Of a DNA stretch of 64,000 nucleotides, positions 43,411 to 51,901 are shown piece after piece. How positions within the stretch are numbered: the stretch's first letter is position 1; every line of letters starts with the position of its first letter. The position numbers and the translations under genes are program-made. The notes beneath the pieces were generated by a model, which searched no databases, was not told the origin of the DNA, and saw only the letters and a list, made by a program, of their open reading frames with translations. Origin of the DNA: Halopenitus salinus (GTDB lineage Archaea; Halobacteriota; Halobacteria; Halobacteriales; Haloferacaceae); NCBI RefSeq assembly GCF_042662125.1, contig NZ_JBHSXL010000008.1, positions 1 to 64,000 on the forward strand. The letters run 5' to 3'.

Positions 43411-43860
43411 GTGACCGACGACGACTCGACGGGACGAGGGGGGATCGAACGGTCGGGGCGAAAACGCGCGCTCCGACTCGTCGCGATCCAGGCGAGCCTG
43501 CTCTCGGCGGCGGCCCACGTGCTGTGGGCGTGGCCGCGGCTCCGGAGCGGAGACGGTCAACGAGCACCGATATTCGTGCTCGCGGCGGCGTTCACGCTCG
43601 CGATCGCCGTGGCCACGTTCCGCGGCGGCGAGTACCGGCGGCTGTACGCGCTCGGTGCCGGAACGCTCTCGACGTTCCTGCTCGGGTTTCTCGTGTGGCA
43701 TCGGTCGGCACCGGTCGAGGCGTTCCTCGCCGACCCGTACGCGATCGTCTCCAAACTCGCCGAGATCGTCGGCGTCCTGGCGTTCGCGGCGCTCTACCGG
43801 CTGGCGCCGCCGACGCGGGTCGCCCTCGAGCGTCGACGCGAGGGGAGGCGGGAGGGATAG
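43411..43860 (+). CDS. Small membrane protein next to pspAB
   Basis: The 149-residue protein has about four membrane helices (LLSAAAHVLWAWPRL, APIFVLAAAFTLAIAVATF, LYALGAGTLSTFLLGFLVW and IVSKLAEIVGVLAFAALYRL) with Arg-rich ends. The GTG at 43411 gives the N-terminus TDDDSTGRGGIERSGRKRAL. A GTG at 43402 overlapping the pspAB stop (GTGA) is also possible. I do not recognise a family. Its location between pspAB and yigZ suggests co-transcription. Confidence 0.7.
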   Translation: MTDDDSTGRGGIERSGRKRALRLVAIQASLLSAAAHVLWAWPRLRSGDGQRAPIFVLAAAFTLAIAVATFRGGEYRRLYALGAGTLSTFLLGFLVWHRSAPVEAFLADPYAIVSKLAEIVGVLAFAALYRLAPPTRVALERRREGRREG

Positions 43861-43866
43861 CCGACG

Positions 43867-44499
43867 ATGGTCGAACCGTACCGGACGGTCGCCGGACGGG
43901 CGCGTTCCGCCTTCGAGGTCCGCGGATCGGAGTTCATCGGCCACGCCTCACCGGCCGCCTCCGTCGAGGACGCGGAAGCGTTCGTCGAGACCATCGAGGC
44001 GGAGTTCGCGGACGCAACGCACAACGTGCCGGCATATCGCGTTCCGGACGATTCCTCGGACAGGGGTTCGCCCGAGAGCGAGGCGATGCTTCGCGAGTAC
44101 GCGAGCGACGACGGGGAGCCGAGCGGCTCCGCCGGAAAGCCCTGCTTGAACGTGCTCCAGGGGGAGGAGATCCGCAACGCCGTCGTGGTAGTGACTCGCT
44201 ATTACGGCGGGACGAACCTCGGGGTCGGCGGGCTCGTTCGGGCCTACTCGCGAGCGACGAAGGAGGCGATCGAGGCCGCGGGCGTGATCGAGGAGGAGCC
44301 CGCTCGGGAACTGGACCTGGAGTGCGTCTACGACGACTCCGGGACGGTTCGCGGGATCCTCGAGTCGACCGGTGCCGACTTCGAGGCGACCTACGGCGAG
44401 GACGTCTCCTTCGAGGTTCGAGTGCCGATCGACGACGCCGAGGAGCTCGAGGACCGCCTGCGAAGCGCGACGAGCGGGCGCATCGAGATCGGGGAGTAA
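43867..44499 (+). CDS. IMPACT/YigZ family protein
   Basis: The 210-residue protein belongs to the UPF0029/YigZ family, related to the eukaryotic Impact protein. The diagnostic N-terminal domain includes RGSEFIGHASPAASVEDAEAF, DGEPSGSAGKPCLNVLQGEEIRNAVVVVTRYYGGTNLGVGGLVRAYSRA and a C-terminal RNA-binding-like domain (DLECVYDDSGTVRGILESTGADFE). Its role in archaea is not settled. It lies six bases after the small membrane protein gene. Confidence 0.9.
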   Translation: MVEPYRTVAGRARSAFEVRGSEFIGHASPAASVEDAEAFVETIEAEFADATHNVPAYRVPDDSSDRGSPESEAMLREYASDDGEPSGSAGKPCLNVLQGEEIRNAVVVVTRYYGGTNLGVGGLVRAYSRATKEAIEAAGVIEEEPARELDLECVYDDSGTVRGILESTGADFEATYGEDVSFEVRVPIDDAEELEDRLRSATSGRIEIGE

Positions 44500-44707
44500 C
44501 CGATCACGATCGCGACGGAGTCAGGATTTCGCGGGAAGCGATGGCGAGCAGGTGATACGTCGGGGCGACACGTCGTCGTCCAAATCGTTCCCGCGGCGGT
44601 GTATCACGCACCCGCCTCGTTCGCCGCGGGGGAGGTCTCAGGACACGCGGCGGCTGGGTCGCGATCGGTGATAAACCTCCGGCGGAAAGGCGTCGCCGAG
44701 CCGCCGA

Positions 44708-44932
44708 TCAGTCGACGATGATGTCCGAGTGATCACCGCCGCCATCCACGGGATCCGTCTCCGTCTCCATCTCGCGTTGGTAACGTGCGATCCATTCGGC
44801 GAAGCAGTCCGGACAGAGCCGCTGTGTGTCGATGTTCGCCCGGTCCACGCTCAATCGGACGGTTCGCGAGAGCGCGTCCGGCGTCGGGTCCCCGCAGGCG
44901 CTACAGGGGGCGTCGGCCTCCGTGTCGCTCAT
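44708..44932 (-). CDS. Small zinc-finger-like protein
   Basis: The 74-residue protein has two cysteine pairs, CSACG near residue 10 and CPDCF near residue 40, spaced to form one zinc site, and an acidic C-terminal tail (DPVDGGGDHSDIIVD). It resembles small haloarchaeal zinc-finger proteins of unknown role. The start is the ATG at 44932. It is downstream of upp on the same strand. Confidence 0.75.
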   Translation of the reverse strand: MSDTEADAPCSACGDPTPDALSRTVRLSVDRANIDTQRLCPDCFAEWIARYQREMETETDPVDGGGDHSDIIVD

Positions 44933-45064
44933 ACCGGCACCTCGACCGGCTTCGACTTAAAAGGGGAGGAGGGATCGGGACTCAGCAACCGCGGGATGAA
45001 GACCGACCGTTCAGGGCGATCGATGAATCACGTCGAACGGTGGTCACGTCGTTCGAAACGGCGG

Positions 45065-45742
45065 TCACGTCGTTCGGAACGCCCTGTCGCCCGCATCGCC
45101 GAGGCCGGGGACGATGAAGCCGTCCTCGTCGAGCCGGTCGTCGATGGCGACGGTGAGGAGGTCGGCCTGGGGGACCGCCTCGCCGACGCGAACGAGCCCG
45201 TCGGGGGCGGAGACGGCCGAGAGGACGAACAGGTTCTCGAACCCGTCGGCCTCGCTGAGGACGTGGTCGAGGACCGCGGACATCGTCGAGCCGGTCGCGA
45301 GCATCGGGTCGGCGACGATGACGGTGTCGCGTTCGGTGATCTCCGGGAGCTTGACGTAGTCGATCGTGATCGGGAACTCGCCGTCGTCGTTCATTCCGGC
45401 CTCCTCGTCGCGGCCGGCCGAGATGACGCCCTGTTTCGCCCGCGGGAACGCCTTCAACAGCCCCTCGACGAAGGGGGTCGCGGCGCGCAGGACGTTGATG
45501 ATCACGACGTCGTCGAGGCCCTTCACGCGCTCGCCCGTCGTCTCGGCGAGCGGGGTGTGTACCGGGACGTACTCCGTCTCCATGGCGCCGTCGATGATCT
45601 CGTACCCGCAGATGCGGCCGAGCTTGACGAGCCCCTTCCGGAAGGCGACCTGTTCGGTCTCGACGTCCCGGAGCCGCGAGAGGGTGTCCTTCGCCAACGC
45701 GTGCGTGATGAGGTAGGCGTCATCGCGGTCTTCGATCGTCAT
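45065..45742 (-). CDS. upp: Uracil phosphoribosyltransferase
   Basis: The 225-residue enzyme salvages uracil to UMP using PRPP. The PRPP loop is VIVADPMLATGSTMSAVLDHV, and family blocks are VVIINVLRAATPFVEGLLKAFP and GLVRVGEAVPQADLLTVAIDDRLDEDGFIVPGLGDAGDR. The start is the ATG at 45742. About 22 bases around the stop recur 21 bases downstream with two mismatches. Confidence 0.95.
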   Translation of the reverse strand: MTIEDRDDAYLITHALAKDTLSRLRDVETEQVAFRKGLVKLGRICGYEIIDGAMETEYVPVHTPLAETTGERVKGLDDVVIINVLRAATPFVEGLLKAFPRAKQGVISAGRDEEAGMNDDGEFPITIDYVKLPEITERDTVIVADPMLATGSTMSAVLDHVLSEADGFENLFVLSAVSAPDGLVRVGEAVPQADLLTVAIDDRLDEDGFIVPGLGDAGDRAFRTT

Positions 45743-45857
45743 CGTCGGCGATTTCCGCCCGCCGAATCTTTAACGACCCGGTTTCACGCTCCCGGGGAGA
45801 CCGAGAGCCGGACGTGTTTGTCGGCGTCGAACCACTTCCGCCGAGGCACCCGACCCC

Positions 45858-45874
45858 TTTTACTCGATGACGAC
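45858..45874 (+). promoter_or_regulatory. XPD-like gene promoter block shared with radB
   Basis: ttttactcgatgacgac begins exactly 29 bases before the GTG at 45887 and is identical to the block upstream of radB (13211-13227). It contains the TATA box and a downstream decamer. Confidence 0.75.
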
Positions 45875-45886
45875 CAACCCGGGAAC

Positions 45887-48100
45887 GTGTCAGACCCGGC
45901 GTACCTGCGGTTCTTCCCCTACGAGGAGCCCTATCCGAACCAGCGCGAGGCGATGGATCGGATAGCGAACGCGCTCTCGCGCGGCCAGGACGTGCTCTTC
46001 GAGGGCGCGCCGGGGACCGGAAAGACCCTCTCCGCGCTCGTGCCCGCCCTCGAGTATGCGCGCGAACACGATCGGACCGTGGTCATCACGACCAACGTCC
46101 ACCAGCAGATGCGCCAGTTCGTCGAGGACGCGCGGGCGATCACCCGAACCGAGCCGATCCGGGCGGTCGTGTTCAAGGGGAAGTCGTCGATGTGCCACAT
46201 CGACGTCGACTACCGGGAGTGCCAGACGCTTCGGGACGCGACGCGCTCGCTCGTCGAGAGCGAATCCGACAGGGCCGAACTCGAGCGACGCCAGCAGGAG
46301 CTGCTCGCGGAGAGCCGCGAGGGGAACGACGACGCGGCGGCGGCACGCGAAGCCGTGATGGAGGAGCTCGAGGAGGTCGAATCGGAACTCGAGGAGGTCG
46401 AGTCGTCGAACGTCTGTGACCGCTATCACGCGAACCTCACGCGCGATACGGACGCGTTCTTCGAGTGGCTCTTCGAGGACGTTCGCACTCCGGAGGAGGT
46501 CTACGAGTACGCCGACGAGCGGGGGCTGTGCGGCTACGAGCTCCTGAAGGAGGGCATGGAGGGGGTGGATCTGGTCGTCTGCAACTACCACCATCTGCTG
46601 GATCCGACGATCAGAGAGCAGTTCTTCCGGTGGATCGACCGGGAGCCGAGCGAGATCCTCACGGTGTTCGACGAGGCGCACAACGTCGAGGACGCCGCAC
46701 GCGAGCACGCGACGCGGACGCTCACGGAGAACACCCTCGAATCGGCGCTCGACGAGCTCGAGGAGGTGGACGACTCCAGAGCGGAGGCGGCGGAGAACGT
46801 GCTGTCGGCGTTCAACGAGGCGCTCGTGGAGACCTACGAGGAGTCGTTCGGCTACGGGGCCGCGGCGACCGTCGGCGACCGTTGGGAGGACGTCCCGATC
46901 GACAACGACGACCGGCGCGACGACCTCACGCTCGCGTTCTTGAACCGCTATGAGGGACGCGGGATCGACGTCGAGGCCGAACTCGCCGTCCAGCTGGGGC
47001 GCGCCCTCGAGGAGGAGTACGACCGGCAGTATCGCGAGGGCGAGACCACGACGCGCAGGGAGTCACAGACGTTACAGGCCGCGCGGTTCGTCGCCACGTG
47101 GATGAAGGAGGGGACCGAACTCGGCCAGTATCCGGTCGTCTCCGTCCGACGCAACGAGACCACGGAGGAGGTCTACGGGCGCGCGGAGCTGTACACCTGC
47201 ATCCCGCGGGACGTGACGAGCGAGCTGTTCGAGGAGGTCGCCTCCTCCGTGTTGATGAGCGCGACGCTTCGCCCCTTCGAGGTCACCTCGGAGGTGCTCG
47301 GCTTAGAGGACGTCGCCACGATGGCCTACGGAATGGGGTATCCCGAGGAGAACCGACTGACCTACGCGGTGGACACGCCGCCCCTTTTCGCCGCGGATCG
47401 GTCGGATTCGGAGGTTCAAGAGACGATCGCGAACCTACTTCGCGACGCGATCCGGTTTACCCCGGGGAACACGCTCGCGTTCTTCCCGTCGTACTCGGAG
47501 GCGGAGCGGTACCACCAACGGCTCCAAAGCGGGATGGACGGAGGGCCGACCGACCCGGAGTCAACGGGAGACGACCCGCTCGGGACCCTGTTGCTCGATC
47601 GCCCCGGGGAGGACGCGGAGGAGCTGAGACGACGGCTCGTCGGGAGCGAGAACGCCGCGATTTTCACCTCGCTTTGGGGGACGCTCGCCGAGGGCGTCAG
47701 CTTCGACGACGGCGACGCCCGGACGGCGATCGTGATCGGCGTGCCGTATCCCCACCTCGACGACCGAATGGAGGCCGTCCAGGAGGCCTACGACCGCGCG
47801 TTCGCGGACGCCTCGCCCGGACGCGATCCGGGGTGGACCTACGCCGTCGAGGTGCCGACGGTCCGCAAGACCCGGCAGGCGCTCGGACGGGTGGTTCGAG
47901 GACCCGACGATTTCGGCGTGCGGATCCTCGCGGACCGACGCTACACGAGCGCGGACATGGGCAAGTACTCGGTCCGGGGGCGGTTCCCGCCGGAGGAGCG
48001 CGAGGAGCTGATCGACGTATCGCCCGAGAAGGTGAAGTTCGGGATGTTGAACTTCTACGGGGACCACGACGCCTACGGGGGATCTCCGCCGGAGCCGTGA
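45887..48100 (+). CDS. XPD/Rad3-like DNA helicase with iron-sulfur cluster
   Basis: The 737-residue superfamily 2 helicase has Walker A GAPGTGKT (residues 40-47), DEAH in VFDEAHNVED near 260, and motif VI QALGRVVRG near 663. Iron-sulfur cluster cysteines are CHIDVDYREC, NVCDRY and GLCGYE between motifs I and II, so it is XPD/DinG-like and probably unwinds DNA 5' to 3' in repair. The start is the GTG at 45887, after the shared promoter block; its N-terminus VSDPAYLRFF parallels the VSDP start of RadB. A longer frame from 44729 is upstream read-through and rejected. Confidence 0.92.
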   Translation: MSDPAYLRFFPYEEPYPNQREAMDRIANALSRGQDVLFEGAPGTGKTLSALVPALEYAREHDRTVVITTNVHQQMRQFVEDARAITRTEPIRAVVFKGKSSMCHIDVDYRECQTLRDATRSLVESESDRAELERRQQELLAESREGNDDAAAAREAVMEELEEVESELEEVESSNVCDRYHANLTRDTDAFFEWLFEDVRTPEEVYEYADERGLCGYELLKEGMEGVDLVVCNYHHLLDPTIREQFFRWIDREPSEILTVFDEAHNVEDAAREHATRTLTENTLESALDELEEVDDSRAEAAENVLSAFNEALVETYEESFGYGAAATVGDRWEDVPIDNDDRRDDLTLAFLNRYEGRGIDVEAELAVQLGRALEEEYDRQYREGETTTRRESQTLQAARFVATWMKEGTELGQYPVVSVRRNETTEEVYGRAELYTCIPRDVTSELFEEVASSVLMSATLRPFEVTSEVLGLEDVATMAYGMGYPEENRLTYAVDTPPLFAADRSDSEVQETIANLLRDAIRFTPGNTLAFFPSYSEAERYHQRLQSGMDGGPTDPESTGDDPLGTLLLDRPGEDAEELRRRLVGSENAAIFTSLWGTLAEGVSFDDGDARTAIVIGVPYPHLDDRMEAVQEAYDRAFADASPGRDPGWTYAVEVPTVRKTRQALGRVVRGPDDFGVRILADRRYTSADMGKYSVRGRFPPEEREELIDVSPEKVKFGMLNFYGDHDAYGGSPPEP

Positions 48101-48133
48101 ACGCGGACCCCTCGAATCGCCCCACGAGCGCGA

Positions 48134-48592
48134 TCAGCTCGGGTTCTTTCGTGTCAGATCGCTCCCACAGACCGGACAGCGATCGGCCTCGTCATCGAAG
48201 GTGCGACCACAGCCCGCACACTGAAAGAGCCACTCGCGTTCCTCGGTGATCCCCTCACGGTCGATGGGGTTCACCGCCACGTCGAGCCGTTCGGCGACGT
48301 TCTGCATCGCGTAATCGTCGGTGACGAGGGTGGCGTCGAGCTCGAAGGCGGAGGCGACGAGGCGGACGTCGGTCTCGGAGAGGACGTCGGCGTCGCCCGA
48401 CTCGCGGGCGGCCCGTCGGACGCGGCGGATCGCGTCGTCGGCGGGGACGTGGACGTGCATGCCCGATCCCTCCATCGCGTCGAACCGGAGCGCGTGGCCG
48501 CCCGAGAGCTCCTCGTGGACCTCGGGGACCGACGCGGTCGGTTCCTCCGTGCGGTATTCGTGGATGAACGCGGAGGAGTCGAGGACCTGCAT
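48134..48592 (-). CDS. nob1: Nob1-type PIN endonuclease with zinc ribbon
   Basis: The 152-residue protein has a PIN domain (MQVLDSSAFIHEY with catalytic Asp, later DADVLSETDVRLVASAFE and LVTDDYAMQNVAERL) and a C-terminal zinc ribbon (CAGCGRTF...CPVCGS). This is the archaeal Nob1, which cleaves the 3' end of pre-16S rRNA. Its start overlaps the stop of the PRC-barrel gene (TGATG), so the two are cotranslated. Confidence 0.93.
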   Translation of the reverse strand: MQVLDSSAFIHEYRTEEPTASVPEVHEELSGGHALRFDAMEGSGMHVHVPADDAIRRVRRAARESGDADVLSETDVRLVASAFELDATLVTDDYAMQNVAERLDVAVNPIDREGITEEREWLFQCAGCGRTFDDEADRCPVCGSDLTRKNPS

Positions 48593-48837
48593 CAGCGCGA
48601 AACGACGATGTAGTCCTTCACCGCCTGGACGGCTCCGACCGGCACCTCGAGGCGGCCTCGTTCGTCGGTGGAGAAGCCGCTGCGGCTCGGATCGAGCTGT
48701 TCGTGCGGCGAGACGAGCAGGTGTTTGAGCTCGCCCGTCTTCAGATCCATCGTGATGTTGTAGAGGTCGCCGAGTTCGGTGCCGTCCGAGCCCATGACCG
48801 CCTTGCCGGAGAGGTTCTCCGCGAGGATTTCGACCAT
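48592..48837 (-). CDS. PRC-barrel domain protein
   Basis: The 81-residue protein is a single PRC-barrel domain: EILAENLSGKAVMGSDGTELGDLYNITMDLKTGELKHLLVSP and a C-terminal VPVGAVQAVKDYIVVSR. In haloarchaea such proteins commonly sit between nob1 and infB, suggesting a ribosome or RNA role (inference from conserved order and from the similar RimM barrel). The start is the ATG at 48837. Confidence 0.9.
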   Translation of the reverse strand: MVEILAENLSGKAVMGSDGTELGDLYNITMDLKTGELKHLLVSPHEQLDPSRSGFSTDERGRLEVPVGAVQAVKDYIVVSR

Positions 48838-48997
48838 GTTCGAAGGAACCCGGCCGTCCACCTTAAACGCCACGGGGGCGTCAGACGGCCGACGAACGCG
48901 CGGCGCGGATCGACGCGGTGCGATAGGACCCGCGAGGACGGAGTTCGTGGCTCCTCGACGTTTTGAAACACTTAACTGGCGTCCCCGACTCGAAGAC

Positions 48998-49004
48998 GAT
49001 ATAC
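48998..49004 (+). promoter_or_regulatory. TATA-like box for infB
   Basis: gatatac starts 29 bases before the infB ATG at 49027, at leaderless spacing. Confidence 0.55.
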
Positions 49005-49026
49005 CGGCCTTCTCGGGGCGATTCTC

Positions 49027-50820
49027 ATGACCGACGATACACATCCCGACACCCTTCGAACGCCGATCGTCGCCGTGCTCGGCCACGTCGACCACGGAAA
49101 GACGAGCCTGCTCGACAAGATACGCGGCTCCGCCGTGAGCGAGGGCGAGGCGGGCGCGATCACCCAACACATCGGCGCGACGGACATCCCGCTTTCGACG
49201 ATCTCCTCGATGGCCGGCGAGCTGGTCCAGCCCGAGGACTTCGATCTCCCCGGCCTCCTGTTCATCGACACGCCCGGACACCACTCGTTTTCGACGCTTC
49301 GCGCGCGTGGCGGGGCGCTCGCGGACATCGCGGTGCTCGTCGTCGACGTCAACGACGGCTTCCAGCCGCAGACCGAGGAGGCGATCGACATCCTTCGGCG
49401 GACCGGGACGCCGTTCGTCGTCGCCGCCAACAAGATCGACACCACGCCCGGGTGGAACCCGAACGAGGGGCGGCCGACCCAGGTGACCTACGAGGCCCAA
49501 TCCGAGCGGGCACGGTCGAGACTCGACGAGAACCTCTACTCGCTCATCGGCGAGCTCTCCGATGCCGGCTTCTCCGCCGATCTCTACTGGCGGGTTCAGG
49601 ACTTCCAGAAGAACATCGGGGTCGTTCCCGTCTCCGCGATGACCGGCGAGGGAATCCCCGACCTTCTCACCGTGTTGATGGGCCTCTCCCAGCGGTTCAT
49701 GCGCGAGGAGATGGCGATCGACGTCGCGGGGCCGGGCGTCGGGACGGTCCTCGAGGTCAAAGAGGAGCGCGGGTTCGGCGCGACCGTCGACGCCGTGATC
49801 TACGACGGGGTGATCCGCACGAACGATCGGGTCGTCATCGGCGGACAGAACGAGCCCATCGTCACGGACATTCGGGCGCTGTTGCAGCCGAAGCCGCTCG
49901 CGGAGATCCGCACCGAAAAGCAGTTCGAGCGGGTCGAGGAGGTCGCCGCGGCCGCGGGCGTGAAGATCGCGGCTCCGGGACTCGAGGACGCCATGGCCGG
50001 CGCCCCGGTCCGCGTGGTCCGGGACCGGGACGTCGACGACGTCGTCGCCGAGGTGAAGGCGGAACTCGAGGAGATCGACGTCGAGACCGGAGAGGACGGC
50101 GTCGTGATCAAAGCCGATACGCTCGGGTCCCTCGAGGCCATGGCGAGCGCGCTCGAGGAGGCGGAGATCCCGATCATGCGCGCGGAGGTCGGCGACATCG
50201 CGCCGCGGGACGTCGCGATCGCGGAGACGGCCAACCAGGAGGAGCACAAGGCGATCCTCGGCTTCAACGTCGATCTCCTCGCGAGCGCCCGCGACGAGCT
50301 GGAGGCGGCCGACGTCAAGCTGTTCTCGGACGACGTCATCTACCAGCTGATAGAGGAGTACGAGACGTTCGTCGAGGAGCGCGAGCGCTCGAAACAGGAG
50401 ACGGTGCTCGACAAGATCGTGCGTCCGGCGCGCTTTCGGCTGCTTCCGGACCACACCTTCAGACAGAACGACCCCGCCGTCGTCGGCGTCGAGGTGCTCG
50501 CGGGGACCCTCCAGAACAACCGTCACGTCGTGGAGTTCGGAAACGGCGAGCCGGATCGGATCGGCCAGCTGTCGGGGATCCAAAACCAGGGCGAGGACGT
50601 CGAGGAGGCGCGGGCGGGCGAGCGCGTGAGCGTCGCCATCGACGGGCCCACCGTGGGCCGACAGATCGAGGAGGGCGACGTGCTCTGGACGGAGCTACCC
50701 GAAAAGCACGCGAAGATCCTCGAACAGGAGCTCTCGGACGAGATTCCGGCGGACGAACTCGAGGCGCTTCACGGCTACCTCGACAAACGCCGGAGCAGGG
50801 ACCCCTTTTGGGGCAAGTAG
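49027..50820 (+). CDS. infB: Translation initiation factor aIF5B/IF-2
   Basis: The 597-residue GTPase promotes subunit joining and initiator tRNA placement. G1 is GHVDHGKTS (residues 19-27), followed by GAITQHIGATDIP, the G3 block DTPGHHSFSTLRARGG, NKID, and the domain II/IV barrels. The length is normal for archaeal aIF5B and no intein is present. The start is the ATG at 49027, shortly after the TATA box. It is divergent from PRC-barrel and nob1. Confidence 0.96.
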   Translation: MTDDTHPDTLRTPIVAVLGHVDHGKTSLLDKIRGSAVSEGEAGAITQHIGATDIPLSTISSMAGELVQPEDFDLPGLLFIDTPGHHSFSTLRARGGALADIAVLVVDVNDGFQPQTEEAIDILRRTGTPFVVAANKIDTTPGWNPNEGRPTQVTYEAQSERARSRLDENLYSLIGELSDAGFSADLYWRVQDFQKNIGVVPVSAMTGEGIPDLLTVLMGLSQRFMREEMAIDVAGPGVGTVLEVKEERGFGATVDAVIYDGVIRTNDRVVIGGQNEPIVTDIRALLQPKPLAEIRTEKQFERVEEVAAAAGVKIAAPGLEDAMAGAPVRVVRDRDVDDVVAEVKAELEEIDVETGEDGVVIKADTLGSLEAMASALEEAEIPIMRAEVGDIAPRDVAIAETANQEEHKAILGFNVDLLASARDELEAADVKLFSDDVIYQLIEEYETFVEERERSKQETVLDKIVRPARFRLLPDHTFRQNDPAVVGVEVLAGTLQNNRHVVEFGNGEPDRIGQLSGIQNQGEDVEEARAGERVSVAIDGPTVGRQIEEGDVLWTELPEKHAKILEQELSDEIPADELEALHGYLDKRRSRDPFWGK

Positions 50821-50861
50821 AACGGGACCGTCTCGTTCGATCGAGGGGGTTCCGCCCCGCG

Positions 50862-51245
50862 TCACTTCGCCGTCGGCGTGAGGTCGCCGATGGCGTTCAT
50901 GACCTGCAGCGCGGCGCTCGCCGCGAGGCCCTTCGCGACCTCGTCGGTTTCCGTCTTCTCGAGTCCCGCGTCCAGGTCCTCGGGGTCGGGGGTGAACCCG
51001 GCCGAGACCGGGTGGCCGGCCGGGGGATTGACCGCGACCGTCGCCTGCGGGCCGTCGCTTCCGACGGACAGTTCCGACCCGACGACGTAGCTGTCGGGCA
51101 GGTACGATTCGGTCTGGGTGACGATCCCGGCGACCGCGCTTCGGAGCTCGCGCTCCTGGGTGGCCGAGAGGTCGACGGGCGGCGTCTCCGGTTCGCCGGC
51201 CGCGGTCACGCCTGGGGGTCCGGCATACGGGTTGTTGCCGTTCAT
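50862..51245 (-). CDS. Haloarchaeal protein of unknown function (DUF5811-like)
   Basis: The 127-residue protein begins MNGNNPYAGPPGVTAAG and has an alpha/beta C-terminal half (ELRSAVAGIVTQTESYLPDSYVVGSEL). It resembles a family restricted to haloarchaea (I recall DUF5811 but cannot confirm it). No catalytic motif is visible. The start is the ATG at 51245. It converges with infB. Confidence 0.7.
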   Translation of the reverse strand: MNGNNPYAGPPGVTAAGEPETPPVDLSATQERELRSAVAGIVTQTESYLPDSYVVGSELSVGSDGPQATVAVNPPAGHPVSAGFTPDPEDLDAGLEKTETDEVAKGLAASAALQVMNAIGDLTPTAK

Positions 51246-51343
51246 TGAGGGGTGGGATCGATACGGACAGGACGGTGAAAAAGGCGTCGGCGATCGCGAT
51301 CGGATCGAGCCGGCGTCGCGGGCAACCGTGGAGAGGGAACGGC

Positions 51344-51838
51344 TCAGACGATCGGATCGGAGTGGCCGTAGGCGGCGAGCACCACGACGCAGGTGTGCGC
51401 GTCGGCGACGGGAACCGCCGACTCGAGGTGGAGCTCGCGATCGGGAAGCTCCCAGTCGCGAAGCTCGCCGCCGGCATCGAGCCCCTCGTGGATCCGCTTC
51501 CTGACGGCTTCGGGGTCAGTGCCCGAGACCTCGTAGAACAGCCCGGGACCCGGACCGGTCGTCCACCCGAGTCCCGCGACGATCTCCGCCGGCGCGTCGT
51601 CGGCGTCGAGTTCGTCGGGGCCGACCACCCGTTTCGACTGAACGACGGTAAGGCGGTTCCCGGCCGGACCCAGATCGGGCGCGTGCTCGACGCGCTCGAC
51701 GGTCGCGTCGGCGGGGACGACGGACGAGACCGTCACGAGGTTGTAATCGTGGAGGTTCGCGTCCGCGAGCGCCGCGTCGTAGGCCGCCATCTCCGTCGGG
51801 GCGACGCCGACGCCGCCGGCGACGTGGATCGATGCCAT
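51344..51838 (-). CDS. pdaD: Pyruvoyl-dependent arginine decarboxylase
   Basis: The 164-residue proenzyme should decarboxylate arginine to agmatine. It self-cleaves between two serines to form the pyruvoyl group; the site is VSSVVP at Ser38-Ser39, preceded by DYNLVTV. Later blocks are LTVVQSKRVV and GLGWTTGPGPGLFYEVSG. Agmatine is a precursor for polyamine-type compounds and for agmatidine in tRNA-Ile. The start is the ATG at 51838. Confidence 0.88.
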   Translation of the reverse strand: MASIHVAGGVGVAPTEMAAYDAALADANLHDYNLVTVSSVVPADATVERVEHAPDLGPAGNRLTVVQSKRVVGPDELDADDAPAEIVAGLGWTTGPGPGLFYEVSGTDPEAVRKRIHEGLDAGGELRDWELPDRELHLESAVPVADAHTCVVVLAAYGHSDPIV

Positions 51839-51901
51839 CGCCGGAGGTAGGCCGCCGCGCCGCTAAGGGGTTACGAAACGGGTGGCCGGGGACCGCAGGG
51901 A

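Noticed and set aside
44729..45886. Extended N-terminus of the XPD-like helicase
   Set aside because: The extra frame lies antisense to upp and the zinc-finger gene and has no helicase motif; the promoter block at 45858 and the GTG at 45887 fit better.
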